Source of the DNA: Botryosphaeria dothidea | Lineage: Eukaryota > Ascomycota > Dothideomycetes > Botryosphaeriales > Botryosphaeriaceae | Direction: 5' to 3' | Length of the DNA stretch: 64,000 nt | NCBI GenBank assembly: GCA_011503125.2 | Contig: WWBZ02000040.1 | Coordinates: 4,030,001 to 4,094,000, forward strand | Shown here: piece after piece, positions 45,046 through 56,248 of the stretch | Position numbering within the stretch: position 1 is the first letter of the stretch | How the letters are laid out: each line of letters begins with the position of its first letter | Made by a program: the position numbers and the translations under genes | The notes under the pieces: model-generated | The model's input: the letters and a program-made list of their open reading frames with translations, nothing else | The model's database searches: none | What the model was told of the DNA's origin: nothing

Positions 45046-47674
45046 CGTTGCTGGGCCGAGAGAAGAGGGAAGATCCAAGAGGAGAGAAGAACGAAGAAGA
45101 CTGGTCGACTTTGCTGGGGGAGGATCAACCTCGATGGGAAAGTCAAGCTGCAGAAATAAGAGGAGAAAAGAAGCAGCAGCCCGGGGCCCGGTGGGTCGGT
45201 TGTTCGGGAGTTAAAAGTGTGTTTCTGGATGTCGAGGGTGTCGTGCTGTCAATGGCCGGTGGTGGTCGGGCGTCTGGAATTTCTTATATGCAAAGTATGC
45301 GCGGGCGTCATCCTTCCCCAAGCCATCTTTTTTTGTGGGCAGCGCGTATGCTGTACCTCGAAATAGATGGGGCCGGCTGATTGGCCGTGAGGGCTGGAGT
45401 AGAGCCGCTCAGGGATGGCCCTTGCGCGATGCCGCCGAGCCGTGCAGGCCGTTTTGCCTAAGGATCTGAGAGCCAAGCTTTCGCTAGCTCCCGCCAGAGG
45501 AAGCTGCTATTCTTGGGCCCTCCCGGCCCTCTCACTCGCTCGCTCACCCGTCGGCTTCTGCCTCTTCCGCTCGCGTGAGCACGAACACCCCGAGCCACAG
45601 TTGGGAGGCTTGACGCATGGCGGAGTGCTGAGAAGACCTATTGCGGACAGCGTCGCCGCCGGGCTTGGGTCACGGTCGCTCGCGCTCTGCCGTTGTCTGG
45701 TCGGGTCTGCGCAGCACAAGTGGCAGCCGGCCGACCAGCCATACGCGACGCGAAATCCAGCGCACTCTGAACCCATGCCCCCGGCCGCAGGTTGCAGAGC
45801 CGCCTGTACCACGTTTGAGCCCCGCCCGGCCGCAAATCCGGGAGAGCAGCGACCGTCCAGCCATCTCGTGGAAGATCTCTCTGCTCGCCGGGACGGCTGG
45901 TGTCCAATCAACCTCTAAGCGCCCATGCCGACCAGGGTCGTCGTGGCCGGCGAGCCTTAATTTCCCCACCGCAATCTCGACTAATGCCGCACTCCCGTGC
46001 CTATTTGTGGCATATTAGCCCAGATTAGCCGCCCGAAATGGAACGATTATGGGGCTTTCGGGGTCAATTAGCTGGCAATATGCGCGTCTGCGCTGGACGA
46101 AAAGCCCGCCCACCGCGAGCCGCCGCAGCCAACCACGATCGCTCCAGCCTCTCGCTCTCGCCGCGCCGTTTCAGCGGGGAAGCTGGCGCGCGGAGCAACT
46201 GGCTGGAAAGGCCTCGTCTCCGCAACACCCTCGCCGCTTGCGTGCATGAATCGCGCCAGAACGCGTCGTGTGGATCGCTCTGGCTGGCTACCGAGAGATG
46301 CATCTGGTCTTCCTTTCTTCTTCTTGCCGCCGCGGTGGATCTGCTCTCTCTATTCTTTCTTCTTCTCCGGCGCGCAATCTATTCTGCCTGGCGAAAGCCC
46401 TGTGGTGGAGGCTCGTGGCTGCTGCCGACCCTCCTCCTTCGCCCGGCCTTCCTCCGCTGCGGCTTACCCACCTACCCGCCCTTGTCCTGCCCTCGGCGAT
46501 CATGGCGCATGCTCGGCTGGTGTTGTTTGGCGTCCTGGGCCCGGCGTTTGCCCTGCCTTGGGCTTCCTTCGCAGATGACGAAGGAGGAGGAGGAGGAGGG
46601 GAACGTCCGCGGCCAGGTCAGAGAAGGCCGCGTGTTCGCCATTCCGCCATTGGGCCGGCCGGCGTGCCTTGGACATGTGCTGATGGATGGTCGGTCATGT
46701 TGGTGGGAGGGGAAGGGACGAGTCTGCTTTTTTGCTCACTGCTAGAAGGATCTCCGGATGCGGCCAAGATGTGAGGTCAGAAGTGGCTTTTAAATCGAGT
46801 CCGCTGTGCAGATTTTTGCAAAAGAACTACATTTACTGTCGAACGTAAAAGTGTGTGCGAATTATCTGGGGAATCGACAAGCCACCAACAGCAAGTCTTC
46901 TAGTCAGGCTTATGTTCGGTGAGATCTATACTTCGCCCGATGGGCTTTCAACGGCGAGCCAAGCCATGCGGTCAGATGTGGCTGTAGGATCCGCTCTCCT
47001 CAAGTCAGCGCGTTGTTGAAGAGCGGGGTTCGGAATGCCTCACGCCCGCATGACGAACTCCCTGACTCGTTCTCGCCGTGGATTGTACGATCCACGAGAA
47101 CCACGGACAAGAGATGCGTACGAACCCAGGATAGATTGCCGACCGCCGAGCATGAATGATCTACTGGTTCCGCCCCAGCTGAGCAAGGATGCTGGGGTCC
47201 CGTGGTCAACGTCCCATTGGCCGACCGGTTAGCCGCCTGTCCTCCAATAGATACCCACCTTCGCGGTTCTGGAAGGCTTGCCGGTGTAACCAAAAATGTC
47301 CTTGAGAAACACCTCGTTCAAGAAATTTCCCAGTGTCTCGCAAAAAAACACCCGTGCCATGCCTGGTAGCCGCCTGTGGCCTTGCCGTGCATCCGTGCAC
47401 GCGCTCGACGCCTGCCCACGCTGCTAATTATACAAAGATCCTGGCCGCCGCTTCAGTCATCTGGAAGCGCTTCAAGCAGCTCCTCTCGGAAGTGGCTTGA
47501 AGAATGCTCGGAGGTAATCAGCATCGTCGCCTTGTCATTGCTCAGAGACCCCGGCCTCCTGTTCGTCAGTGAAGCACTTCACGTGTCGATCGAGGTTCGG
47601 TGGGTGTATTGCTCGCGCGGCTCCGTAAATTGGCAGTGCTCTTCAGCTTCCCATCTCGGTGCGACACCTCCCTC
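45046..47674. other. Long intergenic region upstream of the DUF3455 gene
   Basis: 2.63 kb, GC-rich, between the DUF3455 start and the COY1 3' end, both minus strand. Many ORFs overlap on both strands, as expected from base composition. One, starting at the ATG 46502, begins with a signal-peptide-like stretch and is reported as a finding. No RNA gene was identified. Confidence 0.5.
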
Positions 47675-50078
47675 TTACGTATCTTGGAATCCCTCTTGCT
47701 GCCAATTACCTCTTTCATTGGCATCGCCACCGGCAAGCGGCCCAGCCCCAGCAGCCGCTGCTGCTGCGGCCGCCGAGCCGCTGTTGCTCAGACTGACCGT
47801 CTCCTCGACAGGGCCCGAGGTCCCGGACAGCAGCATCCAGAACACCAAGAGATGAAGCGCTACGCAGTAGGCCGCGAACATGTTCCTACTGGTCCTCGTC
47901 GCGAGCACCATTTTGGTGATGCGGAAAACTACGCGCTCAGGGAGGCTCATGCGCTTGAATGCGCGCGCCGATTCGCGGCCGCGGAAAGCCGCGAAGGGCG
48001 AAATGTTTTGCTCGTATGCCGAGCGGTAACGATCCAGGTTGGATGACGTGTCCGAGGTCATCTGAATGGTCGAGGGGTTGGTGCTGGACGAGTAGGCAGA
48101 CGCATGACCGCGGTTAAACGTGGACACATAGCGAGTCTTCTCGTACAGGTTCAGATTATCCTTTTGCAAGGATGCCACCTCGGACCTGAGCGAAGAGACA
48201 GTTTGGTACGTCTTCTGAAGTTCGGCCTCCAGCTCGGCGTTCTTCTTCTTGAAACGGTCTCTTTGCGCCGTGACCATGGGGAGGATTCCTGAACCACCGC
48301 CGACAGGCTCCCCCGCTCTAATGGCGTCCAGCGGACTCGAGCCGCCATCTCTTGGGTTGGATCCTGAGATGATGGATGAAGTTGGAGACGATCGCCCCCC
48401 TTTTCTGCCCTGGAAAGATGATTGCGGGTATCTTGATGTGTATGTTCCTGCAACAGACATTGCTGAGGGATCGAAGGCATTTGATGCCTCTTGCTGGACC
48501 TTCATCAGGTCATTCTCCAGAGTTTGGGCTAGATTCTGCGACTTCTCCAGCTCCATGTTTGTGTTTGACAACTCTTCCTGCATCTGCTCCAGCCGTGTCT
48601 GGAGATCTTGATGAGAAACCCGGAGGACTGTCAGCTCATTGCTAAGTTTCTTGTTCCGTGCAAGCAGGAGCTGCTCCAATGTTTCTCCCTTGCCTTGAGA
48701 GCTCTTAGCTCCTTCAGCTGCAGTGTCATCAGCAGCGTCCAGGTCATCATCCTCTCCCGTCGCGAATTCGATTGACTGGGAGGCTTTAGCATGCGAGGAT
48801 CATTAGTTGAGCAGATGGTACTCACCTTCAGCACCTCGAGCTCACGCTTCACATTCTCATAGTCACCCCAACTGTTCACCTTTTCGCGCAAAGTATCCCT
48901 GTCTTGCTTCAGTGTGGCCACTTCCTTTTCCAACTTCCGCGCCTCGGTTTCCTGCTTTCTTCTCTCAGAGTCCTTCTCGTAGCGCGCAGCGTCCAGTTTT
49001 CTCAGTAAAGACTGGTTCTCGGACTGCAGTCTCCTGAAGGTAGGATCTTCCTCAACAGGCACCGAAACTTGGGTGTTTGCGTTCGAGGCTGATTGAGCTA
49101 GTTCGAGGCGAAGCTGTTCGTTTCTCGCCTCAACCTCAGCAAGACGGGTGTTCGCCCTATCCAGCTCCGAGCTGACAATTTCCAATTCGGCGGCAGTGGC
49201 ACCGCTGCGTCCCTTTTCCTCATCGTCATCCTCGCCTCTGCCCAGGCGCTGAGACACCTCGTAACTGGCCTTGAGTTCCTTCAGCAGCCGGTCCTGATTC
49301 TCGACCTTCTCCTCAAGCGACTTTTCCTTGGCCTCCCAGTTGTCCTGCTTCTCGGTGAGCACGGCGGACCACGACGTCTCAACCTCCTTGATCTTGGCAT
49401 CTCTTGTCTCCTCTAGGCCCTTCCTCGCGCTGAGCTCATCTTCATACTTCTTCTCGGTGTTTTCCAGCTGCGAGGTAAGCTGTGATACGGTCTTCTGGAG
49501 ACGCTGGTTCTCGTCGGTGAGCTTAGGCACCGTTTCCTCGGCGGTTACGAGAGAGTCAACGGAGGCCTCTAATAGCGGGTATGGGTCCGGGGCTTCAGAG
49601 AGAGGGGTATATGCCTTGAAGAAAGCGGCGTTGGTTGATTTCGACTGATTGGTCAGAACGTCAATGAAGTTTTGGTAGGCTGTGGCGGGTTAGTTGGCAA
49701 CACTCAGAATTTGAAGGCCGAGACGGACCTTTTAGCAATCCCTTGATTTCAGTAAGCTTGCTCTGATCGTCGAGCTTCCTGAAGTCTTTCGTCTTCTGAG
49801 CGAGATCCTTGCGCTGGGTCACGGCATCGCGCTGGTGTTCGACGAGCTCTTCTGCGGCCGAGTCCAGCGTGGGCATCAACTCGGCAAGATTTACATCTGT
49901 ATGGCGGCAGGGTCAGTCGCCAGGCTGACGGGCAAGACAGGCGGAGGAGCGCACTTCGCCAGGCAGCAATGGCCTGCTGGAACTTGTTCTCGTTGGCGGT
50001 GGCATCGGGCTTGTCGAGCTTGGACTGCGGCTCAGAGCTCGGCGGGTCCACGTCAACGGGCATCGCGGCGATGTCCAT
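47675..50078 (-). CDS. COY1: Golgi coiled-coil protein CASP/Coy1
   Basis: CASP/Coy1 is a golgin with a C-terminal membrane anchor that tethers vesicles within the Golgi. Exons 49955-50078, 49729-49896, 48826-49679 and 47675-48775 give 748 residues. The conserved N-terminus reads FQQAIAAWRNVNLAELMPTL, then LVEHQRDAVTQRKDLAQKTK and LTEIKGLLKAYQNFIDVLT. Most of the protein is heptad-rich coiled coil, for example QKTVSQLTSQLENTEKKYED and LEKEVATLKQDRDTLREKV. The CASP signature follows: VTAQRDRFKKKNAELEAELQ, LQKDNLNLYEKTRYVSTF and YEQNISPFAAFRGRE, ending with ERVVFRITKMVLATRTSRN and one transmembrane helix (FAAYCVALHLLVFWMLL, about residue 680). A run of Ala and Gly lies after the anchor. It is head-to-head with the VPS3-like gene at 304 bp. 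All phases agree. Confidence 0.95.
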
Positions 50079-50382
50079 AGCTCAGCGATGGCGAGAGCAG
50101 GCAGTTCGGGGGTGGGGGCGCAGGCTGCTGGTCTTATCGAAGGACCACGGGCGGAGGCATCAATGAGAGGGCGGTGGGCAGCGGGCGGGCGGATTGTTGA
50201 AAGTCGAAGGGGAGAGGTGTCATCGTGCGCGTCCCTACCTGCGAAGCTCGAGCATCCGCCCGTCAGCCGCGCGCCGATCCGCCTGCCAGGCACCCGCCGC
50301 ACCGCAACCACCGCCCACCCCAACAATCATCACCATGGCCCCGCCTGCGCCATAGACATGGCAATTGCGATGCACCTCCACC
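50079..50382. promoter_or_regulatory. Shared promoter region of COY1 and the VPS3-like gene
   Basis: 304 bp lie between the divergent start codons of two membrane-tethering genes, so promoter elements must be shared or interleaved. No specific site is claimed. Confidence 0.6.
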
Positions 50383-53300
50383 ATGCAAGCTTCAGCGAGC
50401 CCGACCAGCCCGCGCCCCGGCTCCCACATCCAGACTGGCTCCTACACCCTGCGCAAGCTGCTCTCTGACATACCGCTCTCCGCCGACGGACAAGCCCACG
50501 ATGTCCGCATCACTTGCGTCGAGTTCTGGAGTGAGTTGCTCGCCTACCCCCCGACCCCCGGCCCAGCATTGACACCCGCGACCAGATGAGAACCTGTATA
50601 TAGGCACCTCCGCCGCCGAGATTCTGCATTTCGTCCTCATCCCACCCGAGCCTAATGATCCGCTTGGCCAACCGAGCTTCATCATCGCATCGCGCCTGCA
50701 GCCAGCATTCACCCAGCAGTCCAATGCCGGCGTCCAGCAGATCCTGCTGCTCCCCAACGTCAACAAGGCCTGCATCCTTTGCAATAACGCCCTCACATTC
50801 TACACGCTGCCCGAGCTGAGCCCGGCTTTTGCGACCCAGAAACCCATCAGCTGCGTTTGGGTCGGTGGCATCGACCAGAATGGCTCTCCCGAAAATGACT
50901 CGGACCAGGGAGTTATGATGATGATGTGCTTGCGCAGCCGCATTCAGCTTGTCCGAATTGGAGAAGAGCCTCGCAGGATACGGAATATTGAGTTCGGCGG
51001 GTGTCTGTCTACCTCGCGCCGCGATGATTTTGCCTGTGTTGCCGACACCCATTCTTATGCGCTTTTGGACGTCGTTCACCAGCAGAAGATCCCGCTTTTC
51101 CCCATCTCGTCGCTGGACGAAGAGGCCGCTGCTACTGTTGGCGGCGCCTCCCAGGACATATCCATGCATGAACCTAGTGTCTCCCGGAGCGTGTCGTCAA
51201 GTAGCAACATTCCCAGGCCCTCTGGTGATGAGCGTGGCCACGGCCGCAGCACAAGCTGGAATACTCAGGGCACCGGAGAAAGATTTGCAAGCCCTAAACC
51301 TCGGCCGCTGAGTGGAGTCGTCGGTGGCAGATATGGCTTCGATGCTCCAGACTTTCTGGGGAGATCTTTCTCTCCAAGTCCTGCACGGACGCCTGAGGGT
51401 AGTCAGGCGCGCGAAGGGAGTCCAGCCCCGCGGACTGCCACGCCCGATAAGGCGCTTCCCCCGACACCTTCTGAAGCTGAGACCGCTGCGGCGAGACGCC
51501 CCTCGCCGCCAGTTGAGAAGAAGAAATTCACACCCTTGAAGCCTCACATAGTATCGCCAACTCCCTCAGAGTTTCTCCTCACTACAGGGACCACACCAGA
51601 TGAGCCTGGCGTTGGCATGTTTGTCAATCTCGATGGTGACGTCGTGCGCGGGACACTGGAGTTTGAAAGCTATCCCGAGGCACTCGTGATAGATGGTTCA
51701 GGTATAGAGGTAGATCTGGCGACATCAATCGCGGCCTCCATGTCAACCGGTGAACCGCCTGAGGAAGGCTACATCCTAGCTGTCATCAAGCGCAAGACTG
51801 AGCACGGAGTGGTGAGCGGCGTTGAAATCCAACGCTGGGATGTGGACCCAGGCGAAGGCATTGCTTCAAAGGAATGGATGAACCTGAGCATGCTTTCGAG
51901 CAGCCTCGGAGAAGACGTTCACCATACCCGCTATAGCAGTCAGTCACTCGGCATCAGGACAGTCTCCTCGGAAACCGAGGTGAACCTATCTGAGATCAGT
52001 GATATCCTGTCCCTGAGACGTCTTCACCTCAGAGCAAGGCGGAGGGGTGGATCGATCTCTGTCTCGGCTTCCGAGAAGATTGACCTCGACAAAAAAGTAG
52101 AAGCTGACAAGGAGCGAGACGAAGTTGCTTTCACAAGTCGCCTCTGCAAGTTCAAGTCAAAAAACGTTCTTTGGAACCACAACGAGGTTTGGTGGGTTGT
52201 AAGAAATCCCCTGATTGTCCAACTCGATGCAAAACTTAAACTTGCTCAATCTTCAACTCCCGGGAGTGCCCAGATTGAGCCTAATACCGACGCCGTCAGG
52301 CATCTCTTGAACAGCATCCGCGGCTTGGAACCCCGCAATGAAGCCGAATTCCTTGGTTTCACTTATATTCGTCAAAAGGCTTCATTACTCCTGTTCATGG
52401 ACCTCATTCTCCGTACCGAATCCAGTTACATTGCCTACGAAGTTGACAAGCGCACGACTGAAGAAGCTCTGCTGGAGGGAGAAATCGATCCCCGCATTAT
52501 CCTTGCTCTTATACCCATCCTCAACGGCGAGGTCATCCAGGGCGAGAAGGGCATTTGGGTACAAGGCGGTCTCAAGGACATCATTGAAAAATTCCTCGCG
52601 CAACAGAAAATTTCCAATTTCCCAACCGATCCCGCGGGTCCGTTCGGCGATAACCTGCTCCAACTCACAAAACGATATCTGTTGGTATGGAGGCGCAAGA
52701 AGGGATTCGGCAGCGTGGCAGACGAGGACGAGGTTTTCCAGACGGTCGATGCAGCGCTTCTTCGGATCTTGCTCATCTTGGACACCCAGAGCCACCCAGG
52801 CCCAGCAACACCGGGCTCCATCCGTGCGGAACTAAACGCGTTGGTTGATAACGGCGTGGACTGCTGGGACCGGGCGATCGAGCTTCTCGAGGAATACCAG
52901 CGTCTGTACGTCCTGAGCCGCCTGTACCAGAGTCGCAAGCAAGCAGCCAAAGTATTGGCCACCTGGAGGCGAATTATCGATGGGGAGCCAAACTTGGGCG
53001 GTGATTTCCTCGACGCTGAACAAGAATTCCGGAAGTACTTGGGCAGGATAAGGGACCAGGCCATGGTCGAGGAGTATGGTACTTGGCTGGCCAACCGCAA
53101 TCCTAAACTGGGCGTGCAAGTGTTCGCCGACGAGAATAGCAGGGTCAAGTTCAGACATGATGAAGCTGTGGCTTTGCTAAGGGAGAAGGCGCCGGCTGCC
53201 GTCAAGGAGTACCTGGAGTACCTGGTCTACGGCAAGAAGGTAGGTCCACTCACGAGTGATCCCATAACACGCCCGCTGACCATAACAGCAAACCAAATAC

Positions 53301-54116
53301 GCAAACGACCTGATAGCATACTACCTCGACATCGTCGTCGCCGAGCTCGAGCGCTCCGACGACTCCAAAGCCATCCTCCTGCAGACCTACGAAACCTACC
53401 GGGCCCTGCGCCCGCCCAAGCCCACCTACCGCCAATTCATCACCGAAAACGCGCTCGACGCCGAGTGGTGGGACAGCCGCCTGCGCCTGCTCCAGCTCTT
53501 GGGGACCGGGCAGGACGTGGCGTCGTCGCACGCGGTCGGCGCCATCCTCGCCCGCCTCGCGCCCTACGAGCAGGAGCTCGTGCCCGAGATGATCATCCTC
53601 AACGGGCGCCAGGGCCGCCACGAACACGCGATCCGCCTCCTCACGCACGGCTTGGGGGATTTCGACACGGCGATTTCGTACTGCCTGCTCGGCGGCTCGA
53701 GCATCTACCGCCAGCCGGGTGTCCACGTCATCCCCGTCGAGGAGCTGCCGACGCACGCGGAGCAGGCGCGGCTGTTCGGCTACCTGCTGCACGAGTTCTT
53801 GCGCATCGAGGACGTCACGGATCGCGTGGAGCGGACGGGCGAGTTATTGGAGCGGTTTGGCGGCTGGTTTGACGTCGGGCAGGTGCTCGATATGATTCCG
53901 GACGGCTGGTCGATCGAGATTTTTTCGGGGTTTCTGATTAGTGCGCTCAGGCGGTTGGTCAGGGAGAGGAACGAGACGGGGATTGCGCGGGCGTTGAGCG
54001 GGGCGAATAATTTGAGGGCGAGCGCGGAGGTGGTGGAGAAGGTGGAGCGGATGGGGGCGAAGGTGGATAGGCAGGGTGGTGGTGATGGTGAGGAGGAGAT
54101 GCAGATCTTGGGGTGA
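50383..54116 (+). CDS. VPS3: CNH/Vps39-domain protein, likely CORVET subunit Vps3 (TGFBRAP1-like)
   Basis: Three exons, 50383-50530, 50586-53239 and 53289-54116, give 1209 residues. The acceptor before ENLYIGTSAAEILHF (50584-50585) is preferred to a later AG because it restores this conserved beta-propeller strand. The N-terminal citron-homology propeller includes GVQQILLLPNVNKACILCNN, FYTLPELSPAF, SCVWVGGID, IRNIEFGGCLSTSRRDDFAC and SYALLDVVHQQKIPLFPISS. A Ser/Pro-rich disordered loop of ~150 residues interrupts it. The C-terminal half is helical: LLLFMDLILRTESSYIAYEVD, AVKEYLEYLVYGKK and PEMIILNGRQGRHEHAIRLL, with DFDTAISYCLLGG resembling the Vps39 C-terminal domains. Vps3 is the Rab5-binding end of the endosomal CORVET tether. 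Vps39/Vam6 of HOPS is the alternative, but the N-terminus looks unlike it. The family is certain; the exact subunit is likely. Confidence 0.8.
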
Positions 54117-54417
54117 AGGCTGGTTGGGCGTAGAGCTGAGATATCCAGAATGTAGCAATGCTTTATCGGGATGACTGTTGTGCGCATGGGCTGAGTGAGC
54201 ACGTCATTCCGGGTCGTGCCGCATGCTTAACAGCGCCATGCATACCTTGATGTCTTCGTCGGTACGGATTAGTCAACACTGATATCGCGCGTGGGCAGCT
54301 CTTATATGCACCTCATCCCTCGTCCATAACGCCAGCAGTCCTTTTATTTTTTTTTTCATCGGATTTTTATCTCCTGCTCGCCCCATAAACCGCATGCGCC
54401 ATCGTCGCCGACGACTC
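54117..54417. other. Short convergent intergenic region
   Basis: 301 bp between the VPS3-like and GFA 3' ends; two 3' UTRs are expected and nothing else is seen. Confidence 0.5.
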
Positions 54418-54979
54418 TCAACCGCTCATCGAGCCCTCGAACTTGGCAACGCCCTCGACGTCCGGCAACCACGCGAACTTGTTGCGGCAGTAGATCTCCA
54501 CCTTGGGCTTGAACTTCCCGTCGACGAGCGACAGGTCCGCGAGCGTGCCCGCCTTGACGATGACCACGCCCGTCATCGCCTCGCCCTGCACCCACACCAG
54601 CGTCCCGCACTCCGGGCAGAAGCTGTTGGTCACGGCCTTGCCCGAGTCGCCCGTCCGCGACCACTGCTTCGGCGTGCCGGTCGGCTTGAAGGCCGCGGCG
54701 GGGACGAGCAGGTTGTTCGAATAGGCGCTGTTGGAGCTGCGGCGGCAGGGGATGCAGTGGCAGAGAGCCTGTTCGAGACGCGAGGGTTAGTGTCGAATGT
54801 GAGAGGGATTTGGGGTGGGGGCAGGTATATCGGTGACGTGATGGTGAGGACCGGTAGGTTGTTTTCTGGTGCGGGGTCATGGAGGAGGGGCAGGGCAGGG
54901 CAAGGGGACTCACTACACCCGCGGGCTCGCCGTCGAAGGTGTACTTCAGGTTTCCGCAAGCGCAGCCGCCGGACGTCAT
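54418..54979 (-). CDS. GFA/CENP-V family zinc protein
   Basis: Two exons, 54914-54979 and 54418-54768, give 138 residues. The zinc ligands of the glutathione-dependent formaldehyde-activating (GFA) fold are all present: Cys6 and Cys8 in GGCACG, Cys25, Cys27 and Cys30 in ALCHCIPC, and Cys73 and Cys76 in FCPECG. Between them stand SAYSNNLLVP and the Gly/Lys-containing strand before VTNSFCPECGTLVWVQ. The last part, IYCRNKFAWLPDVEGVAKFE, is a common family ending. The prototype catalyses S-hydroxymethylglutathione formation, but most fungal paralogues have no proven substrate, so only the fold is claimed. The 145-nt intron is pyrimidine-rich and includes short CCCTG repeats. It is a single complete domain with no signal peptide. 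Confidence 0.92.
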
Positions 54980-56248
54980 TTTTGGCTGATGGGTAAAGAG
55001 GTGGATGAATTGGCTCGGATTGGAAAACTTTCTGGCAGTGGAGTAGGAAGAGAGGGATGCTGGATGCTGTTCTCTTTGCCTTTCGACCGTCCGTTCCCGT
55101 CCCGCTTTATAGTCCGCCGAGGAAGAGCTTGTATGGGTCTGGCTTGCTTGGGCTCCTCACCTTAGACGCTACGTACCCTCCTCGGCCCGTCCGCCGGCCA
55201 TACCCCGCCGCAAGCACTCCTAGGAAAACACGAGCGGCGTCCGGCCGCTTGGATCTCCCTTCGGTTATCGGTTACTTCGTCGCCCGGCTACCGGCGTCTA
55301 AAGAGCTGAACGGAGTAGATGCTGTAAAATCCGTCTTGTCTCCGGGACCGCATTGAGTGTTCAAGTTCCAATTGGAAACGATTCTCATCCTCATGGACGG
55401 AGTTATGGATAACAGGCACGTTGGCGAAGCCTGACAGTCCGGAGGCGGTCAAGTTTGGCCGCTGTGAATCGCTTCTTGAAGCATTGAAATGCGGGGCTTG
55501 GAGGAGACGAAGATGAAATTGGCGATGCGAGTCATGTCCAGAGAGCGGCCAAGCTCGAATGTAGGTGGAAAAGAAGGCAGGGATTATCTTGCCTATTAGT
55601 GTTTATTGAGAACCTTTTTTCGTCTCTATTCGTTGTTTGCGCGGAAGGCAGAAGCAGCAATCATTTGCAAGAATGTCTGGTCAGCATGATTTGGCAAAGA
55701 TCATGAGCCATGAATCAACTAGCGAAATCTGCTCGTGCGAGCGTGATGACACAGATGTCCGTATATTTTCTGGGCGTCTCGGTTCCTACTGCATGAACCT
55801 GGTCCAGAAAAGGCTGCAACTGTGCAGCTACCTTTCATCATACCCACGCGAAGAGCTAAAGCTGCATCCGGAAGTGAACGCCGTCAGCTCTGCTGAGCAT
55901 TTATACTCGGACGACTGCCTGAAGTACTGTACCTATGCGTACTTCTGCTTGCTGTGGTACTTGGCATCTGCCTGGTTTAACTCTTAGTATGGTGATGAAC
56001 AGATAGCCATGATACTTCCAAATGGCGCGAGCGAGTTTCCCCCGACCATGGAGCAACTGCGAACTGGTGGGAGCGACAGCAGGCGGCGGCTCGGCTCGGA
56101 GCAGTGGTGGGGGCGGTTTGTGCGGCAACGACATCCGACATCAAGGTTCCCGTCGACATGACGCGACACGGCGAGCCGCGACAGAACCAACGCCATCTCC
56201 GACTTCCCCCTTCCCCGTTTGCTTTGCGTGCCATGAGGCCTGGCAGCC
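54980..56248. other. Divergent intergenic region
   Basis: 1.27 kb between the GFA and DENND11-like starts. A plus-strand ORF of about 104 codons from the ATG near 55673 to 55987 is present, but I cannot recognise it. No RNA gene or repeat was seen. Confidence 0.5.

Noticed and set aside
45046..47674. Secondary-metabolite or defence gene cluster near the secreted genes
   Set aside because: No synthase, transporter, P450 or defence-type gene is present; neighbours are housekeeping genes.
50586..50603. Later splice acceptor (50602-50603) for exon 2 of the VPS3-like gene
   Set aside because: It would remove the conserved NLYIG strand before TSAAEILHF; the acceptor at 50584-50585 keeps both phase and conservation.
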